NCBI RefSeq assembly: GCF_003957375.1
Contig: NZ_CP025473.1
Span: 1,141,501-1,205,500, forward strand
Source: Enterococcus mundtii
GTDB lineage: Bacteria; Bacillota; Bacilli; Lactobacillales; Enterococcaceae
DNA: 64,000 nucleotides
Direction of reading: 5' to 3'
The notes under the pieces were generated by a model. The model searched no databases, was not told the origin of the DNA, and was given only the letters and a program-made list of their open reading frames with translations. A program made the translations under genes and the position numbers. Of this stretch, positions 18,232 to 29,259 are shown in pieces; the stretch's first letter is position 1; the number at the start of each line of letters is the position of its first letter.

Positions 18232-19662
18232 ATGTGGACGAGAATAACTAAACATAAAGGTTCTGCTTACCAACAGATCATGGACCAAATTTTGAAGAAA
18301 ATCGAAAATGGGCAATTGCAACCAGGAGATAAATTACCTTCTGAAAGAATGTTTGCTGATTTTTTTGGTGTGAATCGTACGACTGTTGTGCATGCGTTAG
18401 ATGAATTGCGCGGACTAGGGATATTGGAAAGTCGTCAGGGGAGTGGTCGGTTTATTTCTTCGGTGGCTTGGGGTGATTTTTCAGAGCCACGTATTGATTG
18501 GCGTCAATTGATCTCTGCAAGATACGATAAAATCGTTGATAGTTACGGAGAAAAAGTCAAAGAAGCAAGTCGGAAATCCGATTTTTTAGATTTATATTCA
18601 AGTGAAATGCCGCTTGATGTATTACCTAATATGAAGATGCCTAATTATACATTAGAAGGTATCTTAAAAGAAGAACAAGCCGTTTCCTTGTTTGGGTATC
18701 AACCACTGATGACGCAGATCAGAGAACGCTTGATCAGAAATAACGGATTTTCGTTTAAAAAAAGTCAATTGCTAATCACTGGTGGGGGACAACAAGCGAT
18801 TTTTCTGATTTTACAAACCATTTTGTCGGTAGGAGATGCAATCGCGGTGGAATCCCCGACTTTTTTCTACCGCTTACCATTGTTTAAAGCACTCGGTACC
18901 CGCTTATTCGGTATTCCAATGGATGATCAAGGGATTGATCTAGTAGAACTGGAAGAAGCCATTCATAAGCACAAGATCAAAGCGGTCTTAGTCAATCCAA
19001 ATTTTCAAAATCCGACAGGTACTGTAATGGCTACTGAACGTCGCCAACGTTTAGTCGCGCTGTGTCGCAAATACCAATTGCCGATCATAGAAGATGATGT
19101 GTTTGCAGATTTAGCTTTTTCTCCGGAGAAACAAGCTTCGATCGCTCCGATCCATGCGATTGATCCGGAAAATGTCTTGTATGTCGGCTCATTATCGCGT
19201 CTGTTAGGGGAAACGACTAAAATTGGTTGGATCGTGGGCCCAACTATTCTGATCCAACGATTGTCTGAGGCACAAAAAATGATGGATGTCTCTTTGAGTA
19301 TCTTTACACAAATGGCCGCAACTGCTGTTTTTGATTCTTCATTTGACCGAAACATGGCAAGTCTTTGTCAACGACTAGAAAAGAATAGTCAGCTCCTACA
19401 AGGTTGGGTCGATTCGCAAGACTTCTTTCATTTAGCTCCTCTTGCAGGCGGATACTACGGATGGTTGACTTGGGAGGGTGAAAGGTTCACGAAGGTATTA
19501 GCAGAAAGATTATTGCGTGAGGGCTTAGGTGTGGCTCCAGGCTATCTGTTTGGTGAAGCTATCGGTTTAAGAATCAACTATAGCCGTATGAGCCCTGATG
19601 ACCTGCCACTGTTCGTTTCACACATGGACAAATTACGTACATGGTTGGAAGAGAAGCAATAG
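18232..19662 (+). CDS. MocR-type regulator: GntR HTH fused to aminotransferase-like domain
   Basis: PLP-dependent transcription factor of the MocR/GabR/PdxR family. The 476 residues start with a GntR winged helix (~8-75; GDKLPSERMFADFFGVNRTTV). A fold-type I aminotransferase domain follows: NPNFQNPTG in the substrate/PLP region, then SLSRLLGETTKIGW, where the usual PLP-binding Lys motif (SxxK) reads SRLLGETTK, so the Schiff-base Lys position should be checked. ATG 18232 is 7 bases after GGAG; ATG 18226 is too close. The gene is monocistronic and its effector and targets are unknown. Confidence 0.9.
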   Translation: MWTRITKHKGSAYQQIMDQILKKIENGQLQPGDKLPSERMFADFFGVNRTTVVHALDELRGLGILESRQGSGRFISSVAWGDFSEPRIDWRQLISARYDKIVDSYGEKVKEASRKSDFLDLYSSEMPLDVLPNMKMPNYTLEGILKEEQAVSLFGYQPLMTQIRERLIRNNGFSFKKSQLLITGGGQQAIFLILQTILSVGDAIAVESPTFFYRLPLFKALGTRLFGIPMDDQGIDLVELEEAIHKHKIKAVLVNPNFQNPTGTVMATERRQRLVALCRKYQLPIIEDDVFADLAFSPEKQASIAPIHAIDPENVLYVGSLSRLLGETTKIGWIVGPTILIQRLSEAQKMMDVSLSIFTQMAATAVFDSSFDRNMASLCQRLEKNSQLLQGWVDSQDFFHLAPLAGGYYGWLTWEGERFTKVLAERLLREGLGVAPGYLFGEAIGLRINYSRMSPDDLPLFVSHMDKLRTWLEEKQ

Positions 19663-20013
19663 TAAGGAAAGAAAGAGTAACTTTTGTTATTTTTTCTTTT
19701 CTTTTTTATTTTGTGAATAAATTTCTAGAAAAGTTGACGTATTGCCTGTTAATCCAAAGAAATATGTAGTTGTACAGGCTTATTGTTTGTAAAAAAGCCT
19801 AGGTTAAGGATAAAATTAAGGTAAGTGATTTGTGTAATCACTCACTATTGAGAAAAAAATTAATACAGTGACTGGTAAAAGGTTGTAACAACTTGAATAC
19901 AGAAAAGAAACGATTGTTATAAAAGCGGAGAAACACCTCTATGTTTTTTTAGGAAAAATGTAAACCGCTTACTACCTTGTGATTACCTTCACTATTTTAA
20001 CAGAGATAGGGAT
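19663..20013. other. Intergenic region upstream of the pdh promoter
   Basis: Begins with a weak terminator-like hairpin (GAGTAAC/GTTATTT, ~19672-19700) in a T-rich run. A perfect 7-bp inverted repeat AGTGATT-N5-AATCACT (19824-19842) is operator-like. Further on, TGTAAACCGCTTAC (~19958) resembles a catabolite site but has one base too many. No gene was seen. Confidence 0.5.
19824..19842. promoter_or_regulatory. Operator-like inverted repeat upstream of pdhA
   Basis: AGTGATT / AATCACT arms separated by TGTGT, about 175 bases upstream of the pdh -10 box. The cognate regulator is unknown. Confidence 0.3.
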
Positions 20014-20022
20014 TGTTATAAT
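20014..20022 (+). promoter_or_regulatory. pdh operon promoter (extended -10)
   Basis: TGTTATAAT, an extended -10 box with no convincing -35. It would give a ~150-base leader before pdhA. That leader includes a GTATT..AATAC mini-hairpin around a GGAGG with no real gene behind it. Confidence 0.5.
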
Positions 20023-20180
20023 TTTTTTTAATAGTGAAAATTTGTGCTTAAAGCTTGTATTTCGGAGGAATACGTGATAATTTATTAGTGAAGCCGGAGA
20101 AATAGTGATACAGATATCGTCGCTGTTTCAACCGCGGAATGAAGAGAGTTTCTTATAGATGAGAGAGGAATGTGTGATAA

Positions 20181-21290
<1,110 letters not shown>

Positions 21291-21292
21291 CC

Positions 21293-22270
21293 ATGGCACA
21301 AAAAACAATGATTCAAGCAATCACAGATGCCTTAGCACTTGAACTTGAAAACGACGAAAACGTACTCGTTTTTGGTGAAGATGTCGGCAAAAACGGAGGC
21401 GTATTCCGTGCAACTGAAGGATTGCAAGAAAAGTTCGGTGAAGACCGCGTATTTGACACTCCTTTAGCAGAATCAGGTATTGCCGGATTAGGTTTCGGTT
21501 TAGCACTTGAAGGATTCCGTCCTGTCCCTGAAATCCAATTCTTTGGCTTTATTTTTGAAGCAATGGATGAAGTTGTAGCACAGATGGCTCGTACGAGATA
21601 CCGTATGGGTGGAACAAGAAATATTCCAGTAACGATCCGTTCACCATTTGGTGGTGGTGTTCATACACCTGAATTACACTCAGATAACTTAGAAGGACTG
21701 ATTGCTCAATCTCCTGGTATCCGTGTAGTAATTCCGTCAAACCCATATGATGCAAAAGGACTATTGATTGCTTCTATTAGAAGTAATGATCCTGTTGTTT
21801 TCTTGGAGCATATGAAACTTTATCGTTCATTCCGTGAGGAAGTTCCAGATGAAGCGTACGAAGTGCCTTTAGACAAAGCCGCAGTGACTCGTGAAGGAAC
21901 AGATGTATCGATCATCACTTACGGTGCAATGGTACGTGAAGCCATCAAGGCAGCAGATAATCTTGAAAAAGAAGGTATCTCTGTTGAGATCGTTGACTTA
22001 CGAACCGTTGCTCCATTAGATGTTGAAACAATCATCAAATCTGTTGAAAAAACCGGACGTGTCGTTGTTGTTCAAGAAGCACAACGTCAAGCGGGCGTAA
22101 GCACTCAAGTAATCTCTGAAATCTCTGAACGTGCAATTCTTTCATTAGAAGCACCAATCGGACGCGTTTCTGCACCAGATACTGTTTTCCCATTCGGTCA
22201 AGCAGAAAATATCTGGTTGCCAAATGCTTCTGATATCGAAGCAAAAGTAAAAGAAATCGCAGAATTTTAA
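21293..22270 (+). CDS. pdhB: Pyruvate dehydrogenase E1 component, beta subunit
   Basis: Transketolase-like beta subunit of E1. The 325 residues include [19 protein letters not shown] with the TPP-activating Glu region, [36 protein letters not shown] and the C-terminal transketolase domain ([17 protein letters not shown]). A ribosome binding site lies within the end of pdhA, and the next gene follows after 24 bases. Confidence 0.96.
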   Translation: MAQKTMIQAITDALALELENDENVLVFGEDVGKNGGVFRATEGLQEKFGEDRVFDTPLAESGIAGLGFGLALEGFRPVPEIQFFGFIFEAMDEVVAQMARTRYRMGGTRNIPVTIRSPFGGGVHTPELHSDNLEGLIAQSPGIRVVIPSNPYDAKGLLIASIRSNDPVVFLEHMKLYRSFREEVPDEAYEVPLDKAAVTREGTDVSIITYGAMVREAIKAADNLEKEGISVEIVDLRTVAPLDVETIIKSVEKTGRVVVVQEAQRQAGVSTQVISEISERAILSLEAPIGRVSAPDTVFPFGQAENIWLPNASDIEAKVKEIAEF

Positions 22271-22294
22271 GGAAAGAAAGGACGTTAAAAACCC

Positions 22295-23947
22295 ATGGCT
22301 TACCAATTTAAATTACCTGATATCGGTGAAGGTATCGCAGAAGGTGAAATCGTTAAATGGTTCGTTCAACCAGGCGATACGATCAATGAAGACGATACAT
22401 TACTAGAAGTACAAAATGACAAATCAGTGGAAGAAATTCCATCTCCAGTGACAGGAACAGTGAAAAGCATCGTTGTTCCAGAAGGTACAGTTGCAAATGT
22501 TGGTGACGTATTGGTTGAGATCGATGCACCAGGACATGAAGGAAATGAAGACAGCGGAAGCGAAGGCGTGGCAGCTACTGAGCAAACACCTGAAGCACCT
22601 GCTGCTGAACCAACATCTGAAAGTTCATCTGCATCAGCAGAAGCTTCTGAGGGTGGCGTATTCCAATTCAAATTACCTGATATCGGTGAAGGTATCGCAG
22701 AAGGTGAAATCGTTAAATGGTTTGTTAAAGCCGGTGACACGATCAATGAAGACGATACATTATTAGAAGTGCAAAATGACAAATCAGTGGAAGAAATTCC
22801 ATCTCCAGTAACAGGGACTGTTAAAACAATCGTTGTTTCTGAAGGTACAGTCGCAAATGTTGGTGACGTATTGGTTGAGATCGACGCGCCAGGACACAAT
22901 AGTGGACCTGCAAGTAAACCAGCGGCAGCAACTTCTGCTGCAAAAGTGGAAACTTCAGGTTCTTCAAGTATCCCTGAAGCTGCAAACCCAGATAAACGCG
23001 TATTAGCAATGCCATCTGTTCGTCAATTCGCTCGCGAAAAAGACGTGGATATCAGCCAAGTTTCTGCAACTGGAAAAGGCGGACGTGTGACAAAAGAAGA
23101 TATCGAAAACTTCTTATCTGGTGGAGGTGCTCCGGCAGCTGCAAGCAAACCTGCTGAATCAGCTGCACCAACAGAAGCATCTTCTGAAAAACCTGCTGAA
23201 ACAAAAGCTGCTCCAGCAAAAGCATTCAAATCAAACTTAGGCGATCTAGAAGAACGTGTGGCATTGACACCAACACGTAAAGCAATTGCCAAAGCAATGG
23301 TCAACAGCAAACAAACAGCACCTCATGTCACTTTACATGATGAAGTTGAAGTAACAAATCTTTGGGATAACCGTAAAAAATTCAAAGAAGTGGCAGCTGC
23401 TAACGGTACGAAATTAACGTTCTTGCCTTACGTTGTCAAAGCGTTGACTGCCACAGTGAAAAAATTCCCGATCTTGAATGCGTCAATCGATGATGCAAAA
23501 CAAGAAATCGTTTATAAAAACTATTACAATATCGGTATCGCAACAGATACAGACCATGGTTTGTATGTGCCAAACGTGAAAGATGCTGACCGTAAAGGAA
23601 TGTTTGCAATCGCAGACGAAATCAACGAGAAAGCAAAACTTGCACATGATGGCAAACTAGCGGCAGATGATATGCGTAATGGAACGATCACGATCAGTAA
23701 CATTGGTTCAGTTGGTGGCGGCTGGTTCACACCAGTAATCAACTACCCTGAAGTAGCAATCCTGGGTGTAGGAACAATTGCACAACAACCAATCGTCAAT
23801 GCTGAAGGTGAAATCGTTGTTGGCCGAGTGATGAAATTATCATTGAGTTTCGATCACCGAATCGTCGATGGTGCGACAGCACAACAAGCAATGAATAACA
23901 TCAAACGTTTATTAGCTGATCCAGAGCTATTAATGATGGAAGGATGA
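22295..23947 (+). CDS. pdhC: Dihydrolipoamide acetyltransferase (E2), two lipoyl domains
   Basis: Core of the pyruvate dehydrogenase complex; moves acetyl from lipoate to CoA. The 550 residues run: lipoyl domain 1 (~1-80, lipoyl Lys in NDKSVEE), Ala/Pro/Ser-rich linker, lipoyl domain 2 (~124-203, only four differences from the first over ~78 residues), linker, E1/E3-binding domain (~233-268; [16 protein letters not shown]), linker, catalytic domain (~315-550) ending in the [14 protein letters not shown] active-site motif. It lies between pdhB and lpdA. The near-identical lipoyl units at 22303-22530 and 22666-22893 are an obvious recombination substrate. Confidence 0.97.
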   Translation: MAYQFKLPDIGEGIAEGEIVKWFVQPGDTINEDDTLLEVQNDKSVEEIPSPVTGTVKSIVVPEGTVANVGDVLVEIDAPGHEGNEDSGSEGVAATEQTPEAPAAEPTSESSSASAEASEGGVFQFKLPDIGEGIAEGEIVKWFVKAGDTINEDDTLLEVQNDKSVEEIPSPVTGTVKTIVVSEGTVANVGDVLVEIDAPGHNSGPASKPAAATSAAKVETSGSSSIPEAANPDKRVLAMPSVRQFAREKDVDISQVSATGKGGRVTKEDIENFLSGGGAPAAASKPAESAAPTEASSEKPAETKAAPAKAFKSNLGDLEERVALTPTRKAIAKAMVNSKQTAPHVTLHDEVEVTNLWDNRKKFKEVAAANGTKLTFLPYVVKALTATVKKFPILNASIDDAKQEIVYKNYYNIGIATDTDHGLYVPNVKDADRKGMFAIADEINEKAKLAHDGKLAADDMRNGTITISNIGSVGGGWFTPVINYPEVAILGVGTIAQQPIVNAEGEIVVGRVMKLSLSFDHRIVDGATAQQAMNNIKRLLADPELLMMEG

Positions 23948-23954
23948 GAAACAA

Positions 23955-25361
23955 ATGGTAGTTGGAGATTTTGCTGTTGAATTAGATACAGTTGTAATCG
24001 GTGCGGGACCTGGCGGCTATGTCGCTGCCATCCGCGCTGCTGAAATGGGCCAAAAAGTAGCGATCATTGAAAGAGAATATATCGGCGGCGTTTGTTTGAA
24101 CGTTGGTTGTATTCCTTCTAAAGCGTTGATCGCAGCAGGTCATCATTATCAAGAATCACTTGATTCATCGATGTTTGGTGTAACAAGTGAAAATGTCTCA
24201 CTAGATTTTACAAAAACACAAGAGTGGAAAGACAACAAAGTAGTGAAAACATTGACTTCAGGAGTCGGCTACTTGTTAAAAAAACACAAAGTTGAAACGA
24301 TCGAAGGCGAAGCATTCTTCGTAGATGATCATACATTACGTGTGATCCATCCGGATTCTGCTCAAACGTATTCATTCAACCATGCTATCGTTGCGACAGG
24401 TTCTCGTCCAATCGAAATCCCTGGATTCAAATTTGGTGGTCGTGTCTTAGATTCTACAGGTGGACTAAGCCTAACAGAAGTTCCTAAGAAATTCGTCATC
24501 ATCGGCGGCGGAGTAATCGGTGCTGAACTTGGAGCAGCTTACGCAAACTTAGGTTCTGAAGTAACGATCCTTGAAGGTTCACCACAAATTTTACCTACGT
24601 ATGAAAAAGACTTGGTGAAATTAGTGGAAGATGACTTCAAGAAAAAAGGCGTAACAGTTATTACAAATGCAATGGCTAAAGAATCAATCGACAATGGTGA
24701 TAGCGTAACTGTAAAATATGCAGTAGACGGAAAAGAAGAATCAGTAACAGCTGACTACGTGATGGTCACTGTTGGACGTCGTCCGAATACTGAAGACATG
24801 GGCTTAGAACAAGCTGGTGTTGAAATCGGTGAACGTGGCTTGATCTCAGTTGATAATCAAGGGCGTACAAACGTACCTAACATCTTTGCAATCGGCGACA
24901 TCGTTCCAGGCGCTGCTTTAGCACATAAAGCAAGTTATGAAGCAAAAATCGCCGCAGAAGCAATCTCTGGCAAAAAAGTAGCAGTTGACTACAAAGCAAT
25001 GCCAGCTGTTGCCTTTACTGATCCTGAATTAGCATCAGTAGGGATGACGATCAAAGAAGCAAAAGAAGCTGGACTAGAAGCGACAGCTTATAAATTCCCA
25101 TTCTCTGGGAACGGTCGTGCTTTATCATTAGGTAAAACAGAAGGTTTTATCCGCTTAGTGACAACGAATGAAGACAATGTCATCATCGGTGCGCAAATCG
25201 GTGGAGTTGGAGCAAGTGATATGGTTTCTGAACTTGCTTTGGCAATCGAATCAGGTATGAACGCTGAAGATATCGCGTTGACGATCCATCCACATCCATC
25301 TCTAGGTGAGATCACAATGGACGCAGCTGAATTAGCTTTAGGCTTACCGATCCATATTTAA
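23955..25361 (+). CDS. pdhD: Dihydrolipoamide dehydrogenase (E3)
   Basis: FAD- and NAD-dependent reoxidation of dihydrolipoamide on E2. The 468 residues contain the [20 protein letters not shown] fold, the redox disulphide [15 protein letters not shown], the NAD-binding [17 protein letters not shown], the [12 protein letters not shown] contact and the C-terminal catalytic [16 protein letters not shown] precedes ATG 23955. It is the last gene of the operon, with a good terminator. The E. faecalis homologue is unusually NADH-tolerant, which allows the complex to work anaerobically; this is known for that enzyme, not shown here. Confidence 0.97.
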   Translation: MVVGDFAVELDTVVIGAGPGGYVAAIRAAEMGQKVAIIEREYIGGVCLNVGCIPSKALIAAGHHYQESLDSSMFGVTSENVSLDFTKTQEWKDNKVVKTLTSGVGYLLKKHKVETIEGEAFFVDDHTLRVIHPDSAQTYSFNHAIVATGSRPIEIPGFKFGGRVLDSTGGLSLTEVPKKFVIIGGGVIGAELGAAYANLGSEVTILEGSPQILPTYEKDLVKLVEDDFKKKGVTVITNAMAKESIDNGDSVTVKYAVDGKEESVTADYVMVTVGRRPNTEDMGLEQAGVEIGERGLISVDNQGRTNVPNIFAIGDIVPGAALAHKASYEAKIAAEAISGKKVAVDYKAMPAVAFTDPELASVGMTIKEAKEAGLEATAYKFPFSGNGRALSLGKTEGFIRLVTTNEDNVIIGAQIGGVGASDMVSELALAIESGMNAEDIALTIHPHPSLGEITMDAAELALGLPIHI

Positions 25362-25376
25362 TCATTCAACTAAATG

Positions 25377-25410
25377 CAATTCTCTCTGAGAAGAGAGAGT
25401 TGTGTTTTTT
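25377..25410 (+). terminator. pdh operon terminator
   Basis: 11-bp stem CAATTCTCTCT / AGAGAGAGTTG, 4-base loop, then TGTTTTTTT. Confidence 0.9.
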
Positions 25411-25529
25411 TATACTCTAAATAGTGATTATAAAATTATTATGTAAACTAAAATAGAGCAAAACCACTTGGAAGAAGTCTTCTTTCTATGATAAACTGAA
25501 AGGGATGAATAGAATAGGAGATAATATCT

Positions 25530-25805
25530 ATGAATGAGTATCAATACCCATTAGACTTGGACTGGACCACTGAAGAAATGGTCATCGTGATGAACATGTG
25601 GGAAGCCCTCGAAAAAGCGAATGAACAAGGAATCAATAACCAGGAATTTCTAACAACCTATCAACAATTCAAAACAGTGATTAAATCAATTGGAGAAGAA
25701 AAACGATTAGGACGAGAATTTGAAAAAGTTTCTGGCTATTCGCTATACCGTGCTGTTCAAGAGGCAAAGAAGAACACCAACAAAATGCTAAAAATGAATG
25801 GGTGA
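25530..25805 (+). CDS. yktA: UPF0223 family protein (YktA-like)
   Basis: Small acidic cytoplasmic protein, 91 residues, matching the UPF0223 pattern (YPLDLDWTTEEMVIVMNMWEALEKA; YRAVQEAKK near the end). Its function is unknown. AGGAGAT precedes the ATG. The stop overlaps the ribosome binding site of the following inositol-phosphatase gene, so the two are probably one transcript. Confidence 0.88.
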   Translation: MNEYQYPLDLDWTTEEMVIVMNMWEALEKANEQGINNQEFLTTYQQFKTVIKSIGEEKRLGREFEKVSGYSLYRAVQEAKKNTNKMLKMNG

Positions 25806-25809
25806 GACG

Positions 25810-26577
25810 ATGGAGAAAATGATTGAGGAAATAATTGCCTGGTTGGTAGCAGCAAAAGAAAAGATTCTCCATGCACAAAATGAGCAACTAACAGTCGCAG
25901 AAAAAACGAATCGTAAAGATCTAGTGACAAACATGGATCGAGAAATTCAAGCATTTCTGATCAATAAAATCCATTCTGCCTATCCTCAAGCAAAAATTTT
26001 GGCAGAAGAAGAAGGATACAACAACTTATCGGATTTGAGTGGTCAAGTTTTTATCATTGACCCAATTGATGGTACGTTAAACTTCGTGGTACAAGGAGAA
26101 AATTTTTGTATCATGCTTGCTTATTACGAAGATGGAGTGGGACAGCTAGGGTTTATCTATGATGTCATGCGAGATGAATTATACTGGGGCGGTAAAACGA
26201 TCGGTGTTTACAAAAATGATGTGAAATTACCCCAACCGCAAGACCTTCCATTAGATAAAGGATTAGTAGCAATCAATAGCTATCTCTTCGGTCATGATCG
26301 ATTCAATATCCATGCGATTGGTGAACAAAGTATTGGCGTTCGAATGTGTGGCTGTGCTGGCTTAGAATTGATTGCGATGTTAAAAGGAAACCACATTGGC
26401 TATATATCTAATCTAAGTCCCTGGGATTACGCGGCTGGCAATGTCTTGTTGAAAGAGTTCGGTATGCGATATAGTGGGTTTTCCGGTGCACCATTGAGTT
26501 TCAGTGGCAGAGAATATTATTTAGCTGCAACTCCAACAGCCTATGCGACTATACTTGACATGCTTCAATTGGATTGA
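25810..26577 (+). CDS. suhB: Inositol monophosphatase family protein
   Basis: Mg2+/Li+-type sugar-phosphate phosphatase. The 256 residues carry the metal ligands AEEEGYN, DPIDGTLNF and the C-terminal WDYAAGNVL. ATG 25810 follows GGGTGAG; the in-frame ATG at 25798 would lie within yktA without a ribosome binding site. The substrate in Firmicutes is uncertain: myo-inositol phosphate, NADP or another sugar phosphate. The symbol is given by family, not proven function. Confidence 0.9.
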   Translation: MEKMIEEIIAWLVAAKEKILHAQNEQLTVAEKTNRKDLVTNMDREIQAFLINKIHSAYPQAKILAEEEGYNNLSDLSGQVFIIDPIDGTLNFVVQGENFCIMLAYYEDGVGQLGFIYDVMRDELYWGGKTIGVYKNDVKLPQPQDLPLDKGLVAINSYLFGHDRFNIHAIGEQSIGVRMCGCAGLELIAMLKGNHIGYISNLSPWDYAAGNVLLKEFGMRYSGFSGAPLSFSGREYYLAATPTAYATILDMLQLD

Positions 26578-26620
26578 TTATTTTTCTAGCTTTGAGATAC
26601 ATCCAACAAAAAGTTCATAT

Positions 26621-26682
26621 AAAATAAGTGAGGGACGATAAAATTGCTTTTTTGAGCAATGTAGTCCTTCACTTATTTTTTT
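26621..26682 (+). terminator. Terminator after suhB-like gene
   Basis: 16-bp stem AAAATAAGTGAGGGAC / GTCCTTCACTTATTTT enclosing a smaller ATTGCT/AGCAAT stem, followed by Ts. Confidence 0.88.
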
Positions 26683-26857
26683 TGAATGATTATAGTATCG
26701 GAACAGTCATTTATAGAAGATGCTAATGAAAAAGTTTTTGTAATGACTGTTTTTTTACATAACTTCGGATTTTTTGTGCTATTTTGATTAGAAAAAGGGC
26801 GAATTATTAATTTTCTCGAAAAAATGAAAACATTTCACTATATTTCATGAAAAAAGT

Positions 26858-26867
26858 TTGGTATAAT
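26858..26867 (+). promoter_or_regulatory. typA promoter (extended -10)
   Basis: TTGGTATAAT, a strong extended -10, about 58 bases before the typA start. The rest of the 348-base gap before typA holds the preceding terminator and no gene. Confidence 0.6.
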
Positions 26868-26925
26868 AAACAGTCGAGTAAAATTGCCCTGTGATAAAGA
26901 ATCGATAAAAAAGGAGTTACTTAAA

Positions 26926-28755
26926 TTGAATAAAAGAAATGACATCCGTAACGTAGCGATCATCGCCCACGTCGACCACGGAAAAACAACATTAGTTGAT
27001 GAACTATTAAAACAATCTGACACATTAGACGCCCACACTCAATTACAAGAACGTGCGATGGACTCAAACGCACTTGAACAAGAACGTGGAATCACAATCT
27101 TAGCGAAAAATACAGCTGTTGATTATAAAGGGATTCGCGTCAATATCATGGATACACCTGGACACGCGGACTTCGGTGGTGAAGTAGAACGTATCATGAA
27201 AATGGTAGACGGCGTTGTCTTAGTTGTAGATGCTTATGAAGGCACCATGCCGCAAACACGTTTCGTATTGAAAAAGGCTTTAGAGCAACATATTACACCG
27301 ATCGTAGTTGTAAACAAGATCGACAAACCATCCGCTCGTCCTGAGTATGTGGTAGATGAAGTCTTAGAATTATTTATCGAATTAGGCGCAGACGATGATC
27401 AACTGGATTTCCCAGTGATTTACGCCTCTGCTTTGAACGGAACATCAAGCTTATCCGATGATCCAGCGGACCAAGAACCAACAATGGCACCGATCTTTGA
27501 TACAATTGTCGAAGCTATTCCTGCACCAGTTGACAACAGCGATGAACCTTTACAGTTCCAAGTATCATTACTTGATTACAATGATTATGTTGGACGTATC
27601 GGTATCGGCCGTGTCTTCAGAGGAAAAATCAAAGTTGGTGACCAAGTATCACTGATCAAACTTGATGGCACAGTGAAGAAATTCCGTGTGACAAAATTAT
27701 TTGGTTTCTTTGGCTTACAACGTTTAGAGATCCAAGAAGCTAAAGCTGGTGACTTGATCGCTGTCTCAGGAATGGAAGATATCTTCGTTGGGGAAACAGT
27801 TACACCAGTCGATCATCAAGAAGCATTACCGATCTTGCATATCGATGAACCAACATTACAAATGACTTTCTTAGTCAACAACTCTCCATTTGCTGGACGC
27901 GAAGGAAAATACGTGACATCACGTAAAATCGAAGAACGTTTGATGGCAGAATTACAAACAGACGTTTCACTTCGTGTTGAACCAACAAATTCACCAGATG
28001 CTTGGACAGTTTCAGGTCGTGGTGAACTTCACTTATCGATCTTGATCGAGAACATGCGTCGTGAAGGTTATGAATTACAAGTATCACGTCCAGAAGTTAT
28101 CGAAAGAGAGATCGATGGCGTAAAATGTGAACCATTTGAACGTGTTCAAATCGATACACCAGAAGAATACATGGGTAGTGTCATCGAATCATTGAGCCAA
28201 CGTAAAGGTGAAATGCAAGATATGGTCCATACAGGAAATGGTCAAATTCGTTTGACATTCTTGACACCTGCTCGTGGATTGATCGGTTACTCAACAGAGT
28301 TCTTGTCAATGACTCGTGGTTACGGAATCATGAACCATACATTTGATCAATACTTGCCAATGCTTCCTGGCCAAATCGGCGGACGTCACCAAGGTGCGTT
28401 AGTATCCATCGATACAGGTAAAGCAACAACGTATTCAATCATGAGTATCGAAGAACGTGGTACTGTATTTGTTGAACCAGGGACAGAAGTCTACGAAGGT
28501 ATGATCATCGGTGAAAACAGCCGTGAGAATGACTTGACAGTCAATATCACAAAAGCAAAACAAATGACCAACGTTCGTTCTGCGAACAAAGACCAAACAT
28601 CAGTCATCAAAAAACCAAAACAATTAACACTTGAAGAATCACTAGAATTCTTGAATGACGATGAGTACTGTGAAGTAACACCAGAAAACATCCGTCTAAG
28701 AAAACAAATTTTAGAAAAAAATGCACGTGAAAAAGCATCTAAAAAGAAAAAATAA
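26926..28755 (+). CDS. typA: Ribosome-associated translational GTPase TypA/BipA
   Basis: EF-G-like GTPase that binds the 70S ribosome and assists assembly and stress or cold adaptation. The 609 residues carry G1 AHVDHGKTT, the switch region [10 protein letters not shown]3 [11 protein letters not shown] and G4 [10 protein letters not shown], then domain II, EF-G III/V-like domains and the BipA-specific C-terminus. The start is TTG 26926, 9 bases after AAGGAG, giving the normal [13 protein letters not shown] beginning; longer in-frame starts have no ribosome binding site. Confidence 0.96.
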   Translation: MNKRNDIRNVAIIAHVDHGKTTLVDELLKQSDTLDAHTQLQERAMDSNALEQERGITILAKNTAVDYKGIRVNIMDTPGHADFGGEVERIMKMVDGVVLVVDAYEGTMPQTRFVLKKALEQHITPIVVVNKIDKPSARPEYVVDEVLELFIELGADDDQLDFPVIYASALNGTSSLSDDPADQEPTMAPIFDTIVEAIPAPVDNSDEPLQFQVSLLDYNDYVGRIGIGRVFRGKIKVGDQVSLIKLDGTVKKFRVTKLFGFFGLQRLEIQEAKAGDLIAVSGMEDIFVGETVTPVDHQEALPILHIDEPTLQMTFLVNNSPFAGREGKYVTSRKIEERLMAELQTDVSLRVEPTNSPDAWTVSGRGELHLSILIENMRREGYELQVSRPEVIEREIDGVKCEPFERVQIDTPEEYMGSVIESLSQRKGEMQDMVHTGNGQIRLTFLTPARGLIGYSTEFLSMTRGYGIMNHTFDQYLPMLPGQIGGRHQGALVSIDTGKATTYSIMSIEERGTVFVEPGTEVYEGMIIGENSRENDLTVNITKAKQMTNVRSANKDQTSVIKKPKQLTLEESLEFLNDDEYCEVTPENIRLRKQILEKNAREKASKKKK

Positions 28756-28763
28756 TAATTTTG

Positions 28764-28801
28764 ACCGAATCCTAGAGAAAGCTCTGGGATTCGGTTTTTT
28801 T
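28764..28801 (+). terminator. typA terminator
   Basis: 14-bp stem ACCGAATCCTAGAG / CTCTGGGATTCGGT, AAAG loop, then TTTTTT. Confidence 0.92.
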
Positions 28802-29259
28802 GTTATATAGGATCGATCATTAAATCAAACATAGTTATTCAATTAAATACTAGTTAAAAGCTGTTGGTGAACCGCTTTTCTCTATCCGATGTTTTTTTAG
28901 TATAGTCAAAATAAATCATAAAATTATACGATTTCCTGATGGATAAGATTAAATAACACTATTCTTTCAATTTATACCAATTAACATGAAAAAAATGGCG
29001 TTATCAAAAAGTGTATTTAGGTTTAGAGTTAAAGTGGGAAAGTTCTAATAGAATAATACTAATGATGGAGGATGAATAAAATGTAAAAAAGAAAAAATAA
29101 ATGACGTTATAATAAAATGAAGCTTTGCTTTTGAATGATCATTAGAAAAAAGGAGGAGTATAGAAGACTCAAGATGAGAATGATTGCTTACTCAATTGAA
29201 TATTTTCTAAGACTTCTCCGAATATACTTGTAGAATAAATGGAGGTAAATCTTAGAAAA
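28802..29259. other. Intergenic region before the large surface-protein gene
   Basis: Contains an AAAAGC..GCTTTT mini-hairpin (~28856), a possible -10 TATAAT (29108-29113) and two orphan Shine-Dalgarno sequences. One, at 29067-29071, leads to an ATG followed at once by TAA (29081-29086). The other, at ~29151-29157, leads to nothing better than a 19-codon frame 17 bases away. They may be remnants of decayed small genes. The real GGAGG for the surface protein is at 29241-29245. Confidence 0.45.

Noticed and set aside
19955-19972. Catabolite (cre-like) site upstream of pdhA
   Set aside because: TGTAAACCGCTTAC resembles the consensus but contains one extra base between the halves and mismatches key positions on both strands.
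22303-22893. Frameshift or misassembly in pdhC because of duplicated sequence
   Set aside because: Two-lipoyl E2 proteins are normal in enterococci, and the reading frame and linkers are intact.
22366-22899. 177-codon reverse frame within pdhC
   Set aside because: Mirror of the duplicated lipoyl domains; its apparent internal repeat only reflects the pdhC duplication.
29174-29233. 19-codon frame MRMIAYSIEYFLRLLRIYL before the surface protein
   Set aside because: The strong Shine-Dalgarno sequence is ~17 bases from its ATG, too far; composition is that of random AT-rich DNA.
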